A DNA stretch of 64,000 nt. It comes from Channa striata (taxonomy: Eukaryota; Chordata; Actinopteri; Anabantiformes; Channidae). Below, piece by piece: positions 46,625-60,368 of the stretch. The translations under genes and the position numbers were made by a program. Position 1 is the stretch's first letter. Every line of letters starts with the position of its first letter. The notes beneath the pieces were generated by a model that saw only the letters and a program-made list of their open reading frames with translations, searched no databases and was not told the origin of the DNA. The DNA lies in the NCBI GenBank assembly GCA_033026295.1, contig JAUPFM010000126.1, positions 30,666 through 94,665 of the forward strand, written 5' to 3'.

Positions 46625-47407
46625 TACTGTCTTTTAAGGAAACACCCACAAGCTTATTTTGAGTCTCTCCTGAGTGGATTTAGGCTAAATAAGAAGGCAG
46701 ACACAGTTTTATTTGAGTTTGGTGCAGAAATTGTTCAATACAAGCTTGGCTTCAAAACAGCATTTTCTATCTGAGAAAAGCGATTATGAGCATACAAGGA
46801 TGCTTGAATTACATGCATTTACTGTCTTTTAAGAAAAATTCCAAAAGCTTGTTTATATGTTCTTCTGAGTGGATTTAGGCTAAATAAGAAGGCAGACACA
46901 GTTTTATTTGAGTTTGGTGGAGAAATTGTTCAATACAAGCTTGGCTTCAAAACAGCATTTTCACGCTGAGAAAAGGCGATTGCGAGCATAAAAGGATGCT
47001 TGAATTACATGCATTGACTGTCTTTTAAGGAAACATCCCACAAGCTTGTTTATATGTTCTGCTGAGTGGATTTAGGCTAAATAAGAAGGCAGACAAAGTT
47101 TTATTTGAGTTTGGTGCAGAAATTGTTCAATACAAGCTTGGCTTCAAAACAGCATTTTCTCTCTGAGAAAAGGCGATTACAGCATAAAAGGATGCTTGAA
47201 TTACATGCATTTACTGTCTTTTAAGGAAACGTCCCATAAGCCTGTTTATATGTTCTGCTCAGTGGATTTAAGCTAAATAAGAAGGCAGACACAGTTTTAT
47301 TTGAGTTTGGTGCAGAAATTGTTCAATACAAGCTTGGCTTCAAAACAGCATTTTCTCGCTGAGAAAAGGCGACATGAGCATAAAAGGATGCTTGAATTAC
47401 ATGCATT
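46625..47407. repeat. Four-monomer cassette (example)
   Basis: Four successive subtypes. M1 ends with a modified dyad (here ttttctatctgag, elsewhere ttttctgtctgag) and catacaagg. M2 has aagaaaaattcc, tgttcttctgag, gtggagaaattg and ttttcacgctgag. M3 has cattgactg, gacaaagtt and ttttctctctgag. M4 has aaacgtcccataagcctg and ctcagtggatttaag. The set recurs with catacaagg near 36780, 38750, 48758, 54052, 56030, 58584 and 59759, in some places without M4, and partly near 40310. Confidence 0.8.
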
Positions 47408-49660
47408 TACTGTCTTTTAAGGAAACATGCCACAAGCTTATTTTCAGTCTCTCCTGAGTGGATATAGGCTAAATAAGAAGGCAGACACAGTTTTATTTGA
47501 GTTTGGTGCAGAAATTGTTCAATACAAGCTTGGCTTCAAAACAGCATTTTCTCTCTGAGAAAAGGCAATTGCGAGCATAAAAGGATGCTTGAATTACATG
47601 CATTTACTGTCTTTTAAGGAAACATGCCACAAGCTTATTTTGAGTCTCTCCTGAGTGGATTTAGGCTAAATAAGAAGGCAGACACAGTTTTATTTGAGTT
47701 TGGTGCAGAAATTGTTCAATACAAGCTTGGCTTCAAAACAGCATTTTCTCGCTGAGAAAAGGCGATTGCGAGCATAAAAAGATGCTTGAATTACATGCAT
47801 TTACTGTCTTTTAAGGAAACATCCTACAACCATATTTATTAGTTCTGCTGAGTGGATTTAGGCTAAATAAGAAGGCAGACACAGTTTTATTTGAGTTTGG
47901 TGCAGAAATTGTTCAATACAAGCTTGGCTTCAAAACAGCATTTTCTCGCTGAGAAAAGGCGATTGCGAGCATAAAAGGATGCTTGAATGACATGCATTTA
48001 CTGTCTTTTAAGGAAACATCCCACAAGCTTGTTTATATGTTCTGCTGATTGGATTTAGGCTAAATAAGAAGGCATACACAGTTATATTTCAGTTTGGTGC
48101 AGAAATTGTTCAATACAAGCTTGGCTTCAAAACAGCATTTTCTCGCTGAGAAAAGGCGATTGCGAGCATAAAAGGATGCTTGAATTACATGCATTTACTG
48201 TCTTTTAAGGAAACATGCCACAAGCTTATTTTCAGTCTCTCCTGAGTGGATTTTGGCTAAATAAGAAGGCAGACACAGTTATATTTGAGTTTGGTGCAGA
48301 AATTGTTCAATACAAGCTTGGCTTCAAAAAAGCATTTTCTCGTTGAGAAAAGGCGATTGCGAGCATAAAAGGATGCTTGAATTACATGCATTGACTGTCT
48401 TTTAAGGAAACATGCCACAAGCTTATTTTTTAGTCTCTTCTTAGTGGATTTAGGCTAAATAAGAAGGCAGACACAGTTTTATTTGAGTTTGGTGAAGAAA
48501 TTGTTCAATACAAGCTTGGCTTCAAAACAGCATTTTCTCGCTGAGAAAAGGCGATTATGAGCATAAAAGGATGCTTGAATTACATGCATTTACTGTCTTT
48601 TAAGGAAACATCCCACAACCATATTTATTAGTTCTGCTGAGTGGATTTAGGCTAAATAAGAAGGCAGACACAGTTTTTTTGAGTTTGGTGCAGAAATTGT
48701 TCAATACAAGCTTGGCTTCAAAACAGCATTTTCTGTCTGAGAAAAGGCGATTTGCGAGCATACAAGGATGCTTGAATTACATGCATTTACTGTCTTTTAA
48801 GAAAAATTCCACAAGCTTGTTTATATGTTCTTCTGAGTGGATTTAGGCAAATAAGAAGGCAGACACAGTTTTATTTGAGTTTGGTGGAGAAATTGTTCAA
48901 TACAAGCTTGGCTTCAAAACAGCATTTTCACGCTGAGAAAAGGCGATTGCGAGCATAAAAGGATGCTTGAATTACATGCATTGACTGTCTTTTAAGGAAA
49001 CATCCCACAAGCTTGTTTATATGTTCTGCTGAGTGGATTTAGGCTAAATAAGAAGGCAGACAAAGTTTTATTTGAGTTTGGTGCAGAAATTGTTCAATAC
49101 AAGCTTGGTTTCAAAACAGCATTTTCTCTCTGAGAAAAGGCGATTGCGAGCATAAAAGGATGCTTGAATTACATGCATTTACTGTCTTTTAAGGAAACGT
49201 CATATAAGCCTGTTTATATGTTCTGCTCAGTGGATTTAAGCTAAATAAGAAGGCAGACACAGTTTTATTTGAGTTTGGTGCAGAAATTGTTCAATACAAG
49301 CTTGGCTTCAAAACAGCATTTTCTCGCTGAGAAAAGGCGATTGCGAGCATAAAAAGATGCTTGAATTACATGCATTTACTGTCTTTTAAGGAAACATCCC
49401 ACAACCATATTTATTAGTTCTGCTGAGTGGATTTAGGCTAAATAAGAAGGCAGAAACAGTTTTATTTGAGTTTGGTGCAGAAATTGTTCAATACAAGCTT
49501 CGCTTCAAAACAACATTTTCTCGCTGAGAAAAGGCGATTGCGAGCATAGAAGGATGCTTGAATTACATGCATTGACTGTCTTTTAAGGAAACATGCCACA
49601 AGCTTATTTTGAGTCTCTCCTGAGTGGATTTAGGCTAAATAAGAATGCAGACACAGTTTT

Positions 49661-52600
49661 ATTTGAGTTTGGTGCAGAAATTGTTCAATACAAGCTTGGC
49701 TTCAAAACAGCATTTTCTCGCTGAGAAAAGACGATTGCGAGCATAAAAAGATGCTTGAATTACAAGCATTTACTGTCTTTTAAGGAAACATCCAACAACC
49801 ATATTTATTAGTTCTGCTGAGTTGATTTAGGCTAAATAAGAAGGCAGACACAGTTTTATTTGAGTTTGGTGCAGAAATTGTTCAATACAAGCTTGGTTTA
49901 AAACAGCATTTTCTCGCTGAGAAAAGGCGATTATGAAGCATAAAAGGATGCTTGAATTACATGCATTTACTGTCTTTTAAGGAATCATGCCACAAGCTTA
50001 TTTTCAGTCTCTCCTAAGTGGATTTAGGCTAAATAAGAAGGCAGACAGTTTTATTTGAGTTTGGTGCAGAAATTGTTAAATACAAGCTTGGCTTCAAAAC
50101 AGCATTTTCTCGCTGAGAAAAGGCGATTGCGAGCATAAAAGCATGCTTGAATTACATGCATTGACTGTCTTTGAAGGAAACATCCCACAAGCCTGTTTAT
50201 ATGTTCTGCTCAGTGGATTTAAGCTAAATAAGAAGGCAGATACAGTTTTATTTGAGTTTGGTGCAGAAATTGTTCAATACAAGCTTGGCTTCAAAACAGC
50301 ATTTTCTCGCTGAGAAAAGGCGATTGCGAGCATAAAAGGATGCTTGAATTACATGCATTGACTGTCTTTTAGAGAAACATCCCACAAGCTTGTTTATATG
50401 TTCTGCTGAGTGGATTTAGGCTAAATAAGAAGGCAGACGCAGTTTTATTTGAGTTTGGTGCAGAAATTGTTCAATAAAAGCTTGGCTTCAAAACAGCATT
50501 TTCTCGCTGAGAAAAGGCGATTGCGAGCATAAAAGGATGCTTGAATTACATGCATTTACTGTCTTTGAAGGAAACGTCCCACAAGCCTGTTTGTATGTTC
50601 TGCTCAGTGGATTTAAGCTAAATAAGAAGGCAGACACAGTTTTATTTGAGTTTGGTGCAGAAATTGTTCAATACAAGCTTGGCTTCAAAACAGCATTTTC
50701 TCGTTGAGAAAAGGCGATTGCGAGCATAAAAGGATGCTTGAATTACATGCATTGACTGTCTTTTAAGGAAACATGCCACAAGCTTATTTTCAGTCTCTTC
50801 TTAGTGGATTTAGGCTAAATAAGAAGGCAGACACAGTTATATTTGAGTTTGGTGCAGAAATTGTTCAATACAAGCTTGGCTTCAAAACAGCATTTTCTCG
50901 TTGAGAAAAGGCGATTTGCAAGCATAAAAGGATGCTTGAATTACATGCATTGACTGTCTTTTAAGGAAACATGCCACAAGCTTATTTTCAGTCTCTCCTG
51001 AGTGGATTTTGGCTAAATAAGAAGGCAGACACAGTTATATTTGAGTTTGGTGCAGAAATTGTTCAATACAAGCTTGGCTTCAAAACAGCATTTTTCGTTG
51101 AGAAAAGGCGATTATGAGCATAAAAGGATGCTTGAATTACATGCATTGACTGTCTTTTAAGGAAACATCCCACAAGCTTGTTTATATGTTCTGCTGATTG
51201 GATTTAGGCTAAATAAGAAGGCAGACACAGTTTTATTTGAGTTTAGTGCAGAAATTGTTCAATACAAGCTTGGCTTAAAACAGCATTTTCTCGCTGAGAA
51301 AAGGCGATTGTGAGCATAAAAGGATGCTTGAATTACATGCATTTACTGTCTTTTAAGGAAACATGCCACAAGCTTATTTTCAGTCTCTCCTGAGTGGATT
51401 TTGGCTAAATAAGAAGGCAGACACAGTTATATTTGAGTTTGGTGCAGAAATTGTTCAATACAAGCTTGGCTTCAAAACAGCATTTTTCGTTGAGAAAAGG
51501 CGATTATGAGCATAAAAGGATGCTTGAATTACATGCATTGACTGTCTTTTAAGGAAACATGCCACAAGCTTATTTTCAGTCTCTTCTTAGTGGATTTAGG
51601 CTAAATAAGAAGGCAGACACAGTTTTATTTGAGTTTGGTGCAGAAATTGTTCAATACAAGCTTGGCTTCAAAACAGCATTTTCTCGCTGAGAAAAGGCGA
51701 TTGCGAGCATAAAAGGATGCTTGAATTACATGCATTTACTGTCTTTTAAGGAAACATCCCACAACCATATTTATTAGTTCTGCTGAGTGGATTTAGGCTA
51801 AATAAGAAGGCAGACACAGTTTTTTTTGAGTTTGGTGCAGAAATTGTTCAATACAAGCTTGGCTTCAAAACAGCATTTTCTCGCTGAGAAAAGGCGATTA
51901 GCAGCATAAAAGATGCTTGAATTACATGCATTTACTGTCTTTTAAGGAAACATCCACAACCATATTTATTAGTTCTGCTGAGTGGATTTAGGCTAAATGA
52001 GAAGGCAGACACAGTTTTATTTGAGTTTGGTGCAGAAATTGTTCAATACAAGCTTGGCTTCAAAACAGCATTTTCTCGCTGAGAAAAGGCGATTATGAGC
52101 ATAAAAGGATGCTTGAATGACATGCATTTACTGTCTTTTAAGGAAACATCCCACAAGCTTGTTTATATGTTCTGCTGATTGGATTTAGGCTAAATAAGAA
52201 GGCAGACACAGTTTTATTTGAGTTTGGTGCAGAAATTGTTCAATACAAGCTTGGCTTAAAACAGCATTTTCTCGCTGAGAAAAGGCGATTTGCAAGCATA
52301 AAAGGATGCTTGAATTACATGCATTTACTGTCTTTTAAGGAAACATCCACAAGCTTAGTTTGAGTCTCTCCTGAGTGGATTTAGGCTAAATAAGAAGGCA
52401 GACACAGTTTTATTTGAGTTTGGTGCAGAAATTGTTCAATACAAGCTTGGCTTTAAAACAGCATTTTCTCGCTGAGAAAAGGCGATTATGAGCATAAAAG
52501 GATGCTTGAATTACATGCATTTACTGTCTTTGAAGGAAACGTCCCACAAGCCTGTTTATATGTTCTGCTCAGTGGATTTAAGCTAAATAAGATAGCAGAC

Positions 52601-55600
52601 ACAGTTTTATTTGAGTTTAGTGCAGAAATTGTTCAATACAAGCTTCGCTTCAAAACAACATTTTCTCGCTGAGAAAAGGCGATTGCGAGCATAGAAGGAT
52701 GCTTGAATTACATGCATTGACTGTCTTTTAAGGAAACATGCCACAAGCTTATTTTCAGTCTTTCCTGAGTGGATTTAGGCTAAATAAGAAGGCAGACACA
52801 GTTTTATTTGAGTTTGGTGCAGAAATTGTTCAATACAAGCTTGGCTTCAAAACAGCATTTTCTCGCTGAGAAAAGGCGATTAAAGCATAAAAGGATGCTT
52901 GAATTACATGATTTACTGTCTTTTAAGGAAACATCCCACAAGCTTGTTTATATGTTCTGCTGAGTGGATTTAGCCTAAATAAGAAGGCAGACACAGTTTT
53001 ATTTGAGTTTGGTGCAGAAATTGTTAAATACAAGCTTGGCTTCAAAAAAGCGAGAAAGGCGATTGCAAGCATAAAAGGATGCTTGAATTACATGCATTTA
53101 CTGTCTTTTAAGAAAAAAATCCACAAGCTTGTTTATATGTTCTTCTGAGTGGATTTAGGCTAAATAAGAAGGCAGACATAGTTTTATTTGAGTTTGGTGC
53201 AGAAATTGTTCAATACAAGCTTGGCTTCAAAACAGCATTTTCTCGCTGAGAAAAGGCGTTTGCAAGCATAAAAGGATGCTTGAATTACATGCATTTACTG
53301 TCTTTTAAGGAAACATCCCACAACCATATTCATTAGTTCTGCTGAGTGGATTTAGGCTAAATAAGAAGGCAGACACAGTTTTTTTTGAGTTTGGTGCAGA
53401 AATTGTTCAATACAAGCTTGGCTTCAAAACACCATTTTCTCGCTGAGAAAAGGCGATTGCGAGCATAAAAAGATGCTTGAATTACATGCATTTACTGTCT
53501 TTTAAGGAAACATCCCACAACCATATTTATTAGTTCTGCTGAGTGGATTTAGGCTAAATGAGAAGGCAGACACAGTTTTATTTGAGTTTTGTGCAGAAAT
53601 TGTTCAATACAAGCTTGGTTTGAAACAGCATTTTCTCGCTGAGAAAAGGCGATTACGAGCATAAAAGGATGCTTGAATTACATGCATTTACTGTCTTTTA
53701 AGGAAACATCCCACAACCATATTTATTAGTTCTGCTGAGTGGATTTAGGCTAAATAAGAAGGCAGACACAGTTTTATTTGAGTTTGGTGCAGAAATTGTT
53801 CAATACAAGCTTGGCTTCAAAACAGCATTTTCTCGCTGAGAAAAGGCGATTGCAGCATAAAAGGATGCTTGAATTACATGCATTTACTGTCTTTTAAGGA
53901 AACACCCCACAAGCTTATTTTGAGTCTCTCCTGAGTGGATTTAGGCTAAATAAGAAGGCAGACACAGTTTTATTTGAGTTTGGTGCAGAAATTGTTCAAT
54001 ACAAGCTTGGCTTCAAAACAGCATTTTCTATCTGAGAAAAGGCGATTATGAGCATACAAGGATGCTTGAATTACATGCATTTACTGTCTTTTAAGAAAAA
54101 TTCCAAAAGCTTGTTTATATGTTCTTCTGAGTGGATTTAGGCTAAATAAGAAGGCAGACACAGTTTTATTTGAGTTTGGTGGAGAAATTGTTCAATACAA
54201 GCTTGGCTTCAAAACAGCATTTTCACGCTGAGAAAAGGCGATTGCGAGCATAAAAGGATGCTTGAATTACATGCATTGACTGTCTTTTAAGGAAACATCC
54301 CACAAGCTTGTTTATATGTTCTGCTGAGTGGATTTAGGCTAAATAAGAAGGCAGACAAAGTTTTATTTGAGTTTGGTGCAGAAATTGTTCAATACAAGCT
54401 TGGCTTCAAAACAGCATTTTCTCTCTGAGAAAAGGCGATTATGAAGCATAAAAGGATGCTTGAATTACATGCATTTACTGTCTTTTAAGGAAACGTCCCA
54501 TAAGCCTGTTTATATGTTCTGCTCAGTGGATTTAAGCTAAATAAGAAGGCAGACACAGTTTTATTTGAGTTTGGTGCAGAAATTGTTCAATACAAGCTTG
54601 GCTTCAAAACAGCATTTTCTCGCTGAGAAAAGGCGATTGTGAGCATAAAAGGATGCTTGAATTACATGCATTTACTGTCTTTTAAGGAAACATGCCACAA
54701 GCTTATTTTCAGTCTCTCCTGAGTGGATATAGGCTAAATAAGAAGGCAGACACAGTTTTATTTGAGTTTGGTGCAGAAATTGTTCAATACAAGCTTGGTT
54801 TCAAAACAGCATTTTCTCTCTGAGAAAAGGCAATTCGAGCATAAAAGGATGCTTGAATTACATGCATTTACTGTCTTTTAAGGAAACATGCCACAAGCTT
54901 ATTTTGAGTCTCTCCTGAGTGGATTTAGGCTAAATAAGAAGGCAGACACAGTTTTATTTGAGTTTGGTGCAGAAATTGTTCAATACAAGCTTGGTTTCAA
55001 AACAGCATTTTCTCGCTGAGAAAAGGCGATTGAGCATAAAAAGATGCTTGAATTACATGCATTTACTGTCTTTTAAGGAAACATCCTACAACCATATTTA
55101 TTAGTTCTGCTGAGTGGATTTAGGCTAAATAAGAAGGCAGACACAGTTTTATTTGAGTTTGGTGCAGAAATTGTTCAATACAAGCTTGGCTTCAAAACAG
55201 CATTTTCTCGCTGAGAAAAGGCGATTTGCGAAAGCATAAAAGGATGCTTGAATGACATGCATTTACTGTCTTTTAAGGAAACATCCACAAGCTTGTTTAT
55301 ATGTTCTGCTGATTGGATTTAGGCTAAATAAGAAGGCATACACAGTTATATTTCAGTTTGGTGCAGAAATTGTTCAATACAAGCTTGGCTTCAAAACAGC
55401 ATTTTCTCGCTGAGAAAAGGCGATTAGTAGCATAAAAGGATGCTTGAATTACATGCATTTACTGTCTTTTAAGGAAACATGCCACAAGCTTATTTTCAGT
55501 CTCTCCTGAGTGGATTTTGGCTAAATAAGAAGGCAGACACAGTTATATTTGAGTTTGGTGCAGAAATTGTTCAATACAAGCTTGGCTTCAAAAAAGCATT

Positions 55601-56920
55601 TTTCGTTGAGAAAAGGCGATTATGAGCATAAAAGGATGCTTGAATTACATGCATTGACTGTCTTTTAAGGAAACATGCCACAAGCTTATTTTTTAGTCTC
55701 TTCTTAGTGGATTTAGGCTAAATAAGAAGGCAGACACAGTTTTATTTGAGTTTGGTGAAGAAATTGTTCAATACAAGCTTGGTTTCAAAACAGCATTTTC
55801 TCGCTGAGAAAAGGCGATTATGAGCATAAAAGGATGCTTGAATTACATGCATTTACTGTCTTTTAAGGAAACATCCCACAACCATATTTATTAGTTCTGC
55901 TGAGTGGATTTAGGCTAAATAAGAAGGCAGACACAGTTTTTTTGAGTTTGGTGCAGAAATTGTTCAATACAAGCTTGGCTTCAAAACAGCATTTTCTGTC
56001 TGAGAAAAGGCGATTGCGAGCATACAAGGATGCTTGAATTACATGCATTTACTGTCTTTTAAGAAAAATTCCACAAGCTTGTTTATATGTTCTTCTGAGT
56101 GGATTTAGGCTAAATAAGAAGGCAGACACAGTTTTATTTGAGTTTGGTGGAGAAATTGTTCAATACAAGCTTGGCTTCAAAACAGCATTTTCACGCTGAG
56201 AAAAGGCGACTGTAGCATAAAAGGATGCTTGAATTACATGCATTGACTGTCTTTTAAGGAAACATCCCACAAGCTTGTTTATATGTTCTGCTGAGTGGAT
56301 TTAGGCTAAATAAGAAGGCAGACAAAGTTTTATTTGAGTTTGGTGCAGAAATTGTTCAATACAAGCTTGGCTTCAAAACAGCATTTTCTCTCTGAGAAAA
56401 GGCGATTTGACAGCATAAAAGGATGCTTGAATTACATGCATTTACTGTCTTTTAAGGAAACGTCATATAAGCCTGTTTATATGTTCTGCTCAGTGGATTT
56501 AAGCTAAATAAGAAGGCAGACACAGTTTTATTTGAGTTTGGTGCAGAAATTGTTCAATACAAGCTTGGTTTCAAAACAGCATTTTCTCGCTGAGAAAAGG
56601 CGATTACAGAAAGCATAAAAAGATGCTTGAATTACATGCATTTACTGTCTTTTAAGGAAACATCCCACAACCATATTTATTAGTTCTGCTGAGTGGATTT
56701 AGGCTAAATAAGAAGGCAGAAACAGTTTTATTTGAGTTTGGTGCAGAAATTGTTCAATACAAGCTTCGCTTCAAAACAACATTTTCTCGCTGAGAAAAGG
56801 CGATTGCGAGCATAGAAGGATGCTTGAATTACATGCATTGACTGTCTTTTAAGGAAACATGCCACAAGCTTATTTTGAGTCTCTCCTGAGTGGATTTAGG
56901 CTAAATAAGAATGCAGACAC
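49661..56920. repeat. ~7.26-kb direct duplication (37 monomers), copy 2
   Basis: Follows copy 1 without a gap and repeats its monomers in order. It ends near 56920, where aagaatgcag (56907) corresponds to 49641 in copy 1; beyond that the similarity switches to other monomers. Copies 1 and 2 agree at rare substitutions but often disagree at the gatt-N-agcata junction, at ggcttc and at ttttctcg. Confidence 0.9.
53885..54672. repeat. Four-monomer cassette, second example
   Basis: Counterpart of 46625-47407 in copy 2 of the 7.26-kb duplication, with the M1-M4 markers in the same order. M2 again has ttccaaaagcttg, a change shared only with the copy at 46840. Confidence 0.8.
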
Positions 56921-59900
56921 AGTTTTATTTGAGTTTGGTGCAGAAATTGTTCAATACAAGCTTGGCTTCAAAACAGCATTTTCTCGCTTAGAAAAGGCGA
57001 TTGCGAGCATAAAAAGATGCTTGAATTACATGCATTTACTGTCTTTTAAGGAAACATCCTACAACCATATTTATTAGTTCTGCTGAGTGGATTTAGGCTA
57101 AATGAGAAGGCAGACACAGTTTTATTTGAGTTTGGTGCAGAAATTGTTCAATACAAGCTTGGCTTCAAAACAGCATTTTCTCGCTGAGAAAAGGCGACAT
57201 GCAGCATAAAAGGATGCTTGAATGACATGCATTTACTGTCTTTTAAGGAAACATCCCACAAGCTTGTTTATATGTTCTGCTGATTGGATTTAGGCTAAAT
57301 AAGAAGGCAGACACAGTTTTATTTGAGTTTGGTGCAGAAATTGTTCAATACAAGCTTCGCTTCAAAACAGCATTTTCTCACTGAGAAAAGGCGATTATGA
57401 GCATAAAAGGATGCTTGAATTACATGCATTTACTGTCTTTTAAGGAAACATGCCACAAGCTTATTTTCAGTCTCTCCTGAGTGGATTTTGGCTAAATAAG
57501 AAGGCAGACACAGTTATATTTGAGTTTGGTGCAGAAATTGTTCAATACAAGCTTGGCTTAAAACAGCATTTTCTCGTTGAGAAAAGGCGATTAGAAAGCA
57601 TAAAAGGATGCTTGAATTACATGCATTGACTGTCTTTTAAGGAAACATGCCACAAGCTTATTTTTTAGTCTCTTCTTAGTGGATTTAGGCTAAATAAGAA
57701 GGCAGACACAGTTTTATTTGAGTTTGGTGAAGAAATTGTTCAATACAAGCTTGGTTTCAAAACAGCATTTTCTCGCTGAGAAAAGGCGATTGAGCATAAA
57801 AGGATGCTTGAATTACATGCATTTACTGTCTTTTAAGGAAACATCCCACAACCATATTTATTAGTTCTGCTGAGTGGATTTAGGCTAAATAAGAAGGCAG
57901 ACACAGTTTTTTTAGTTTGGTGCAGAAATTGTTCAATACAAGCTTGGCTTCAAAACACCATTTTCTCGCTGAGAAAAGGCGATTATGAGCATAAAAGATG
58001 CTTGAATTACATGCATTTACTGTCTTTTAAGGAAACATCCCACAACCATATTTATTAGTTCTGCTGAGTGGATTTAGGCTAAATGAGAAGGCAGACACAG
58101 TTTTATTTGAGTTTTGTGCAGAAATTGTTCAATACAAGCTTGGCTTCAAAACAGCATTTTCTCGCTGAGAAAAGGCGATTAAGAGCATAAAAGGATGCTT
58201 GAATTACATGCATTTACTGTCTTTTAAGGAAACATCCCACAACCATATTTATTAGTTCTGCTGAGTGGATTTACGCTAAATAAGAAGGCAGACACAGTTT
58301 TATTTGAGTTTGGTGCAGAAATTGTTCAATACAAGCTTGGCTTCAAAACAGCATTTTCTCGCTGAGAAAAGGCGATTATGAGCATAAAAGGATGCTTGAA
58401 ATACATGCATTTACTGTCTTTTAAGGAAACACCCCACAAGCTTATTTTGAGTCTCTCCTGAGTGGATTTAGGCTAAATAAGAAGGCAGACACAGTTTTAT
58501 TTGAGTTTGGTGCAGAAATTGTTCAATACAAGCTTGGCTTCAAAACAGCATTTTCTGTCTGAGAAAAGGCGATTGCGAGCATACAAGGATGCTTGAATTA
58601 CATGCATTTACTGTCTTTTAAGAAAAATTCCACAAGCTTGTTTATATGTTCTTCTGAGTGGATTTAGGCTAAATAAGAAGGCAGACACAGTTTTATTTGA
58701 GTTTGGTGGAGAAATTGTTCAATACAAGCTTGGCTTCAAAACAGCATTTTCTCGCTGAGAAAAGGCGATTGAGCATAAAAGGATGCTTGAATTACATGCA
58801 TTTACTGTCTTTTAAGGAAACATCCCACAAGCTTGTTTATATGTTCTGCTGAGTGGATTTAGGCTAAATAAGAAGGCAGACAAAGTTTTATTTGAGTTTG
58901 GTGCAGAAATTGTTCAATACAAGCTTGGTTTCAAAACAGCATTTTCTCTCTGAGAAAAGGCGATTATGAAAGCATAAAAGGATGCTTGAATTACATGCAT
59001 TTACTGTCTTTTAAGGAAACGTCCCATAAGCCTGTTTATATGTTCTGCTCAGTGGATTTAAGCTAAATAAGAAGGCAGACACAGTTTTATTTGAGTTTGG
59101 TGCAGAAATTGTTCAATACAAGCTTGGCTTCAAAACAGCATTTTCTCGCTGAGAAAAGGCGATTTCGAGCATGAAAAGATGCTTGAATTACATGCATTGA
59201 CTGTCTTTTAAGGAAACATGCCACAAGCTTATTTTCAGTCTCTTCTTAGTGGATTTAGGCTAAATAAGAAGGCAGACACAGTTTTATTTGAGTTTGGTGC
59301 AGAAATTGTTCAATACAAGCTTGGCTTCAAAACAGCATTTTTCGTTGAGAAAAGGCGATTAAGCATAAAAGGATGCTTGAATTACATGCATTGACTGTCT
59401 TTTAAGGAAACATGCCACAAGCTTATTTTTTAGTCTCTTCTTAGTGGATTTAGGCTAAATAAGAAGGCAGACACAGTTTTATTTGAGTTTGGTGAAGAAA
59501 TTGTTCAATACAAGCTTGGCTTCAAAACAGCATTTTCTCGCTGAGAAAAGGCGATTGCGAGCATAAAAGGATGCTTGAATTACATGCATTTACTGTCTTT
59601 TAAGGAAACATCCCACAACCATATTTATTAGTTCTGCTGAGTGGATTTAGGCTAAATAAGAAGGCAGACACAGTTTTTTTTGAGTTTGGTGCAGAAATTG
59701 TTCAATACAAGCTTGGCTTCAAAACAGCATTTTCTGTCTGAGAAAAGGCGATTGCGAGCATACAAGGATGCTTGAATTACATGCATTTACTGTCTTTTAA
59801 GAAAAAATTCCACAAGCTTGTTTATATGTTCTTCTGAGTGGATTTAGGCTAAATAAGAAGGCAGACACAGTTTTATTTGAGTTTGGTGGAGAAATTGTTC

Positions 59901-60368
59901 AATACAAGCTTGGCTTCAAAACAGCATTTTCACGCTGAGAAAAGGCGATTATGAGCATAAAAGGATGCTTGAATTACATGCATTGACTGTCTTTTAAGGA
60001 AACATCCCACAAGCTTGTTTATATGTTCTGCTGAGTGGATTTAGGCTAAATAAGAAGGCAGACAAAGTTTTATTTGAGTTTGGTGCAGAAATTGTTCAAT
60101 ACAAGCTTGGTTTCAAAACAGCATTTTCTCTCTGAGAAAAGGCGATTATGAGCATAAAAGGATGCTTGAATTACATGCATTTACTGTCTTTTAAGGAAAC
60201 GTCCCATAAGCCTGTTTATATGTTCTGCTCAGTGGATTTAAGCTAAATAAGAAGGCAGACACAGTTTTATTTGAGTTTGGTGCAGAAATTGTTCAATACA
60301 AGCTTGGTTTCAAAACAGCATTTTCTCGCTGAGAAAAGGCGATTATGAGCATAAAAGGATGCTTGAAT
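56921..60368. repeat. Mosaic of earlier domain-2 blocks
   Basis: Pieces resemble earlier segments at other offsets. 57080-57300 has aaatgagaagg, gaatgacatg and tgattgg as at 51980-52190. 57950-59160 follows 53420-54650 with an offset near 4526 bp (gagttttgtgcag at 53586 and 58112). 59200-60340 follows 55640-56560. This fits repeated unequal exchange. Confidence 0.7.

Larger units (their letters stand above)
42400..49660. repeat. ~7.26-kb direct duplication (37 monomers), copy 1
   Basis: Private variants recur at a constant offset: attacaagca at 42501 and 49759 (7258), acatgattta at 45651 and 52909 (7258), the caaaaaagcgag deletion at 45785 and 53043 (7258), ggcatacac at 48073 and 55337 (about 7264). 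Boundaries are approximate to one monomer. The large size and order conservation show a recent segmental duplication within the array. Confidence 0.9.
35628..60368. repeat. Second satellite domain with new monomer subfamilies
   Basis: From 35628 on, variants absent or rare upstream become common: tttgaaggaaacgtcc with gcctgtttatatg and ctcagtggatttaag (first at 35635); cattgactg (first near 35822); catagaagg and catacaagg; gtggagaaattg; gacaaagtt; gttatatttgag; ttttcgttgag; aaatgagaagg; and tgattgg. Older types persist among them. This suggests a separately amplified part of the array. It contains the 4-monomer cassettes and the 7.26-kb duplication. Confidence 0.8.
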
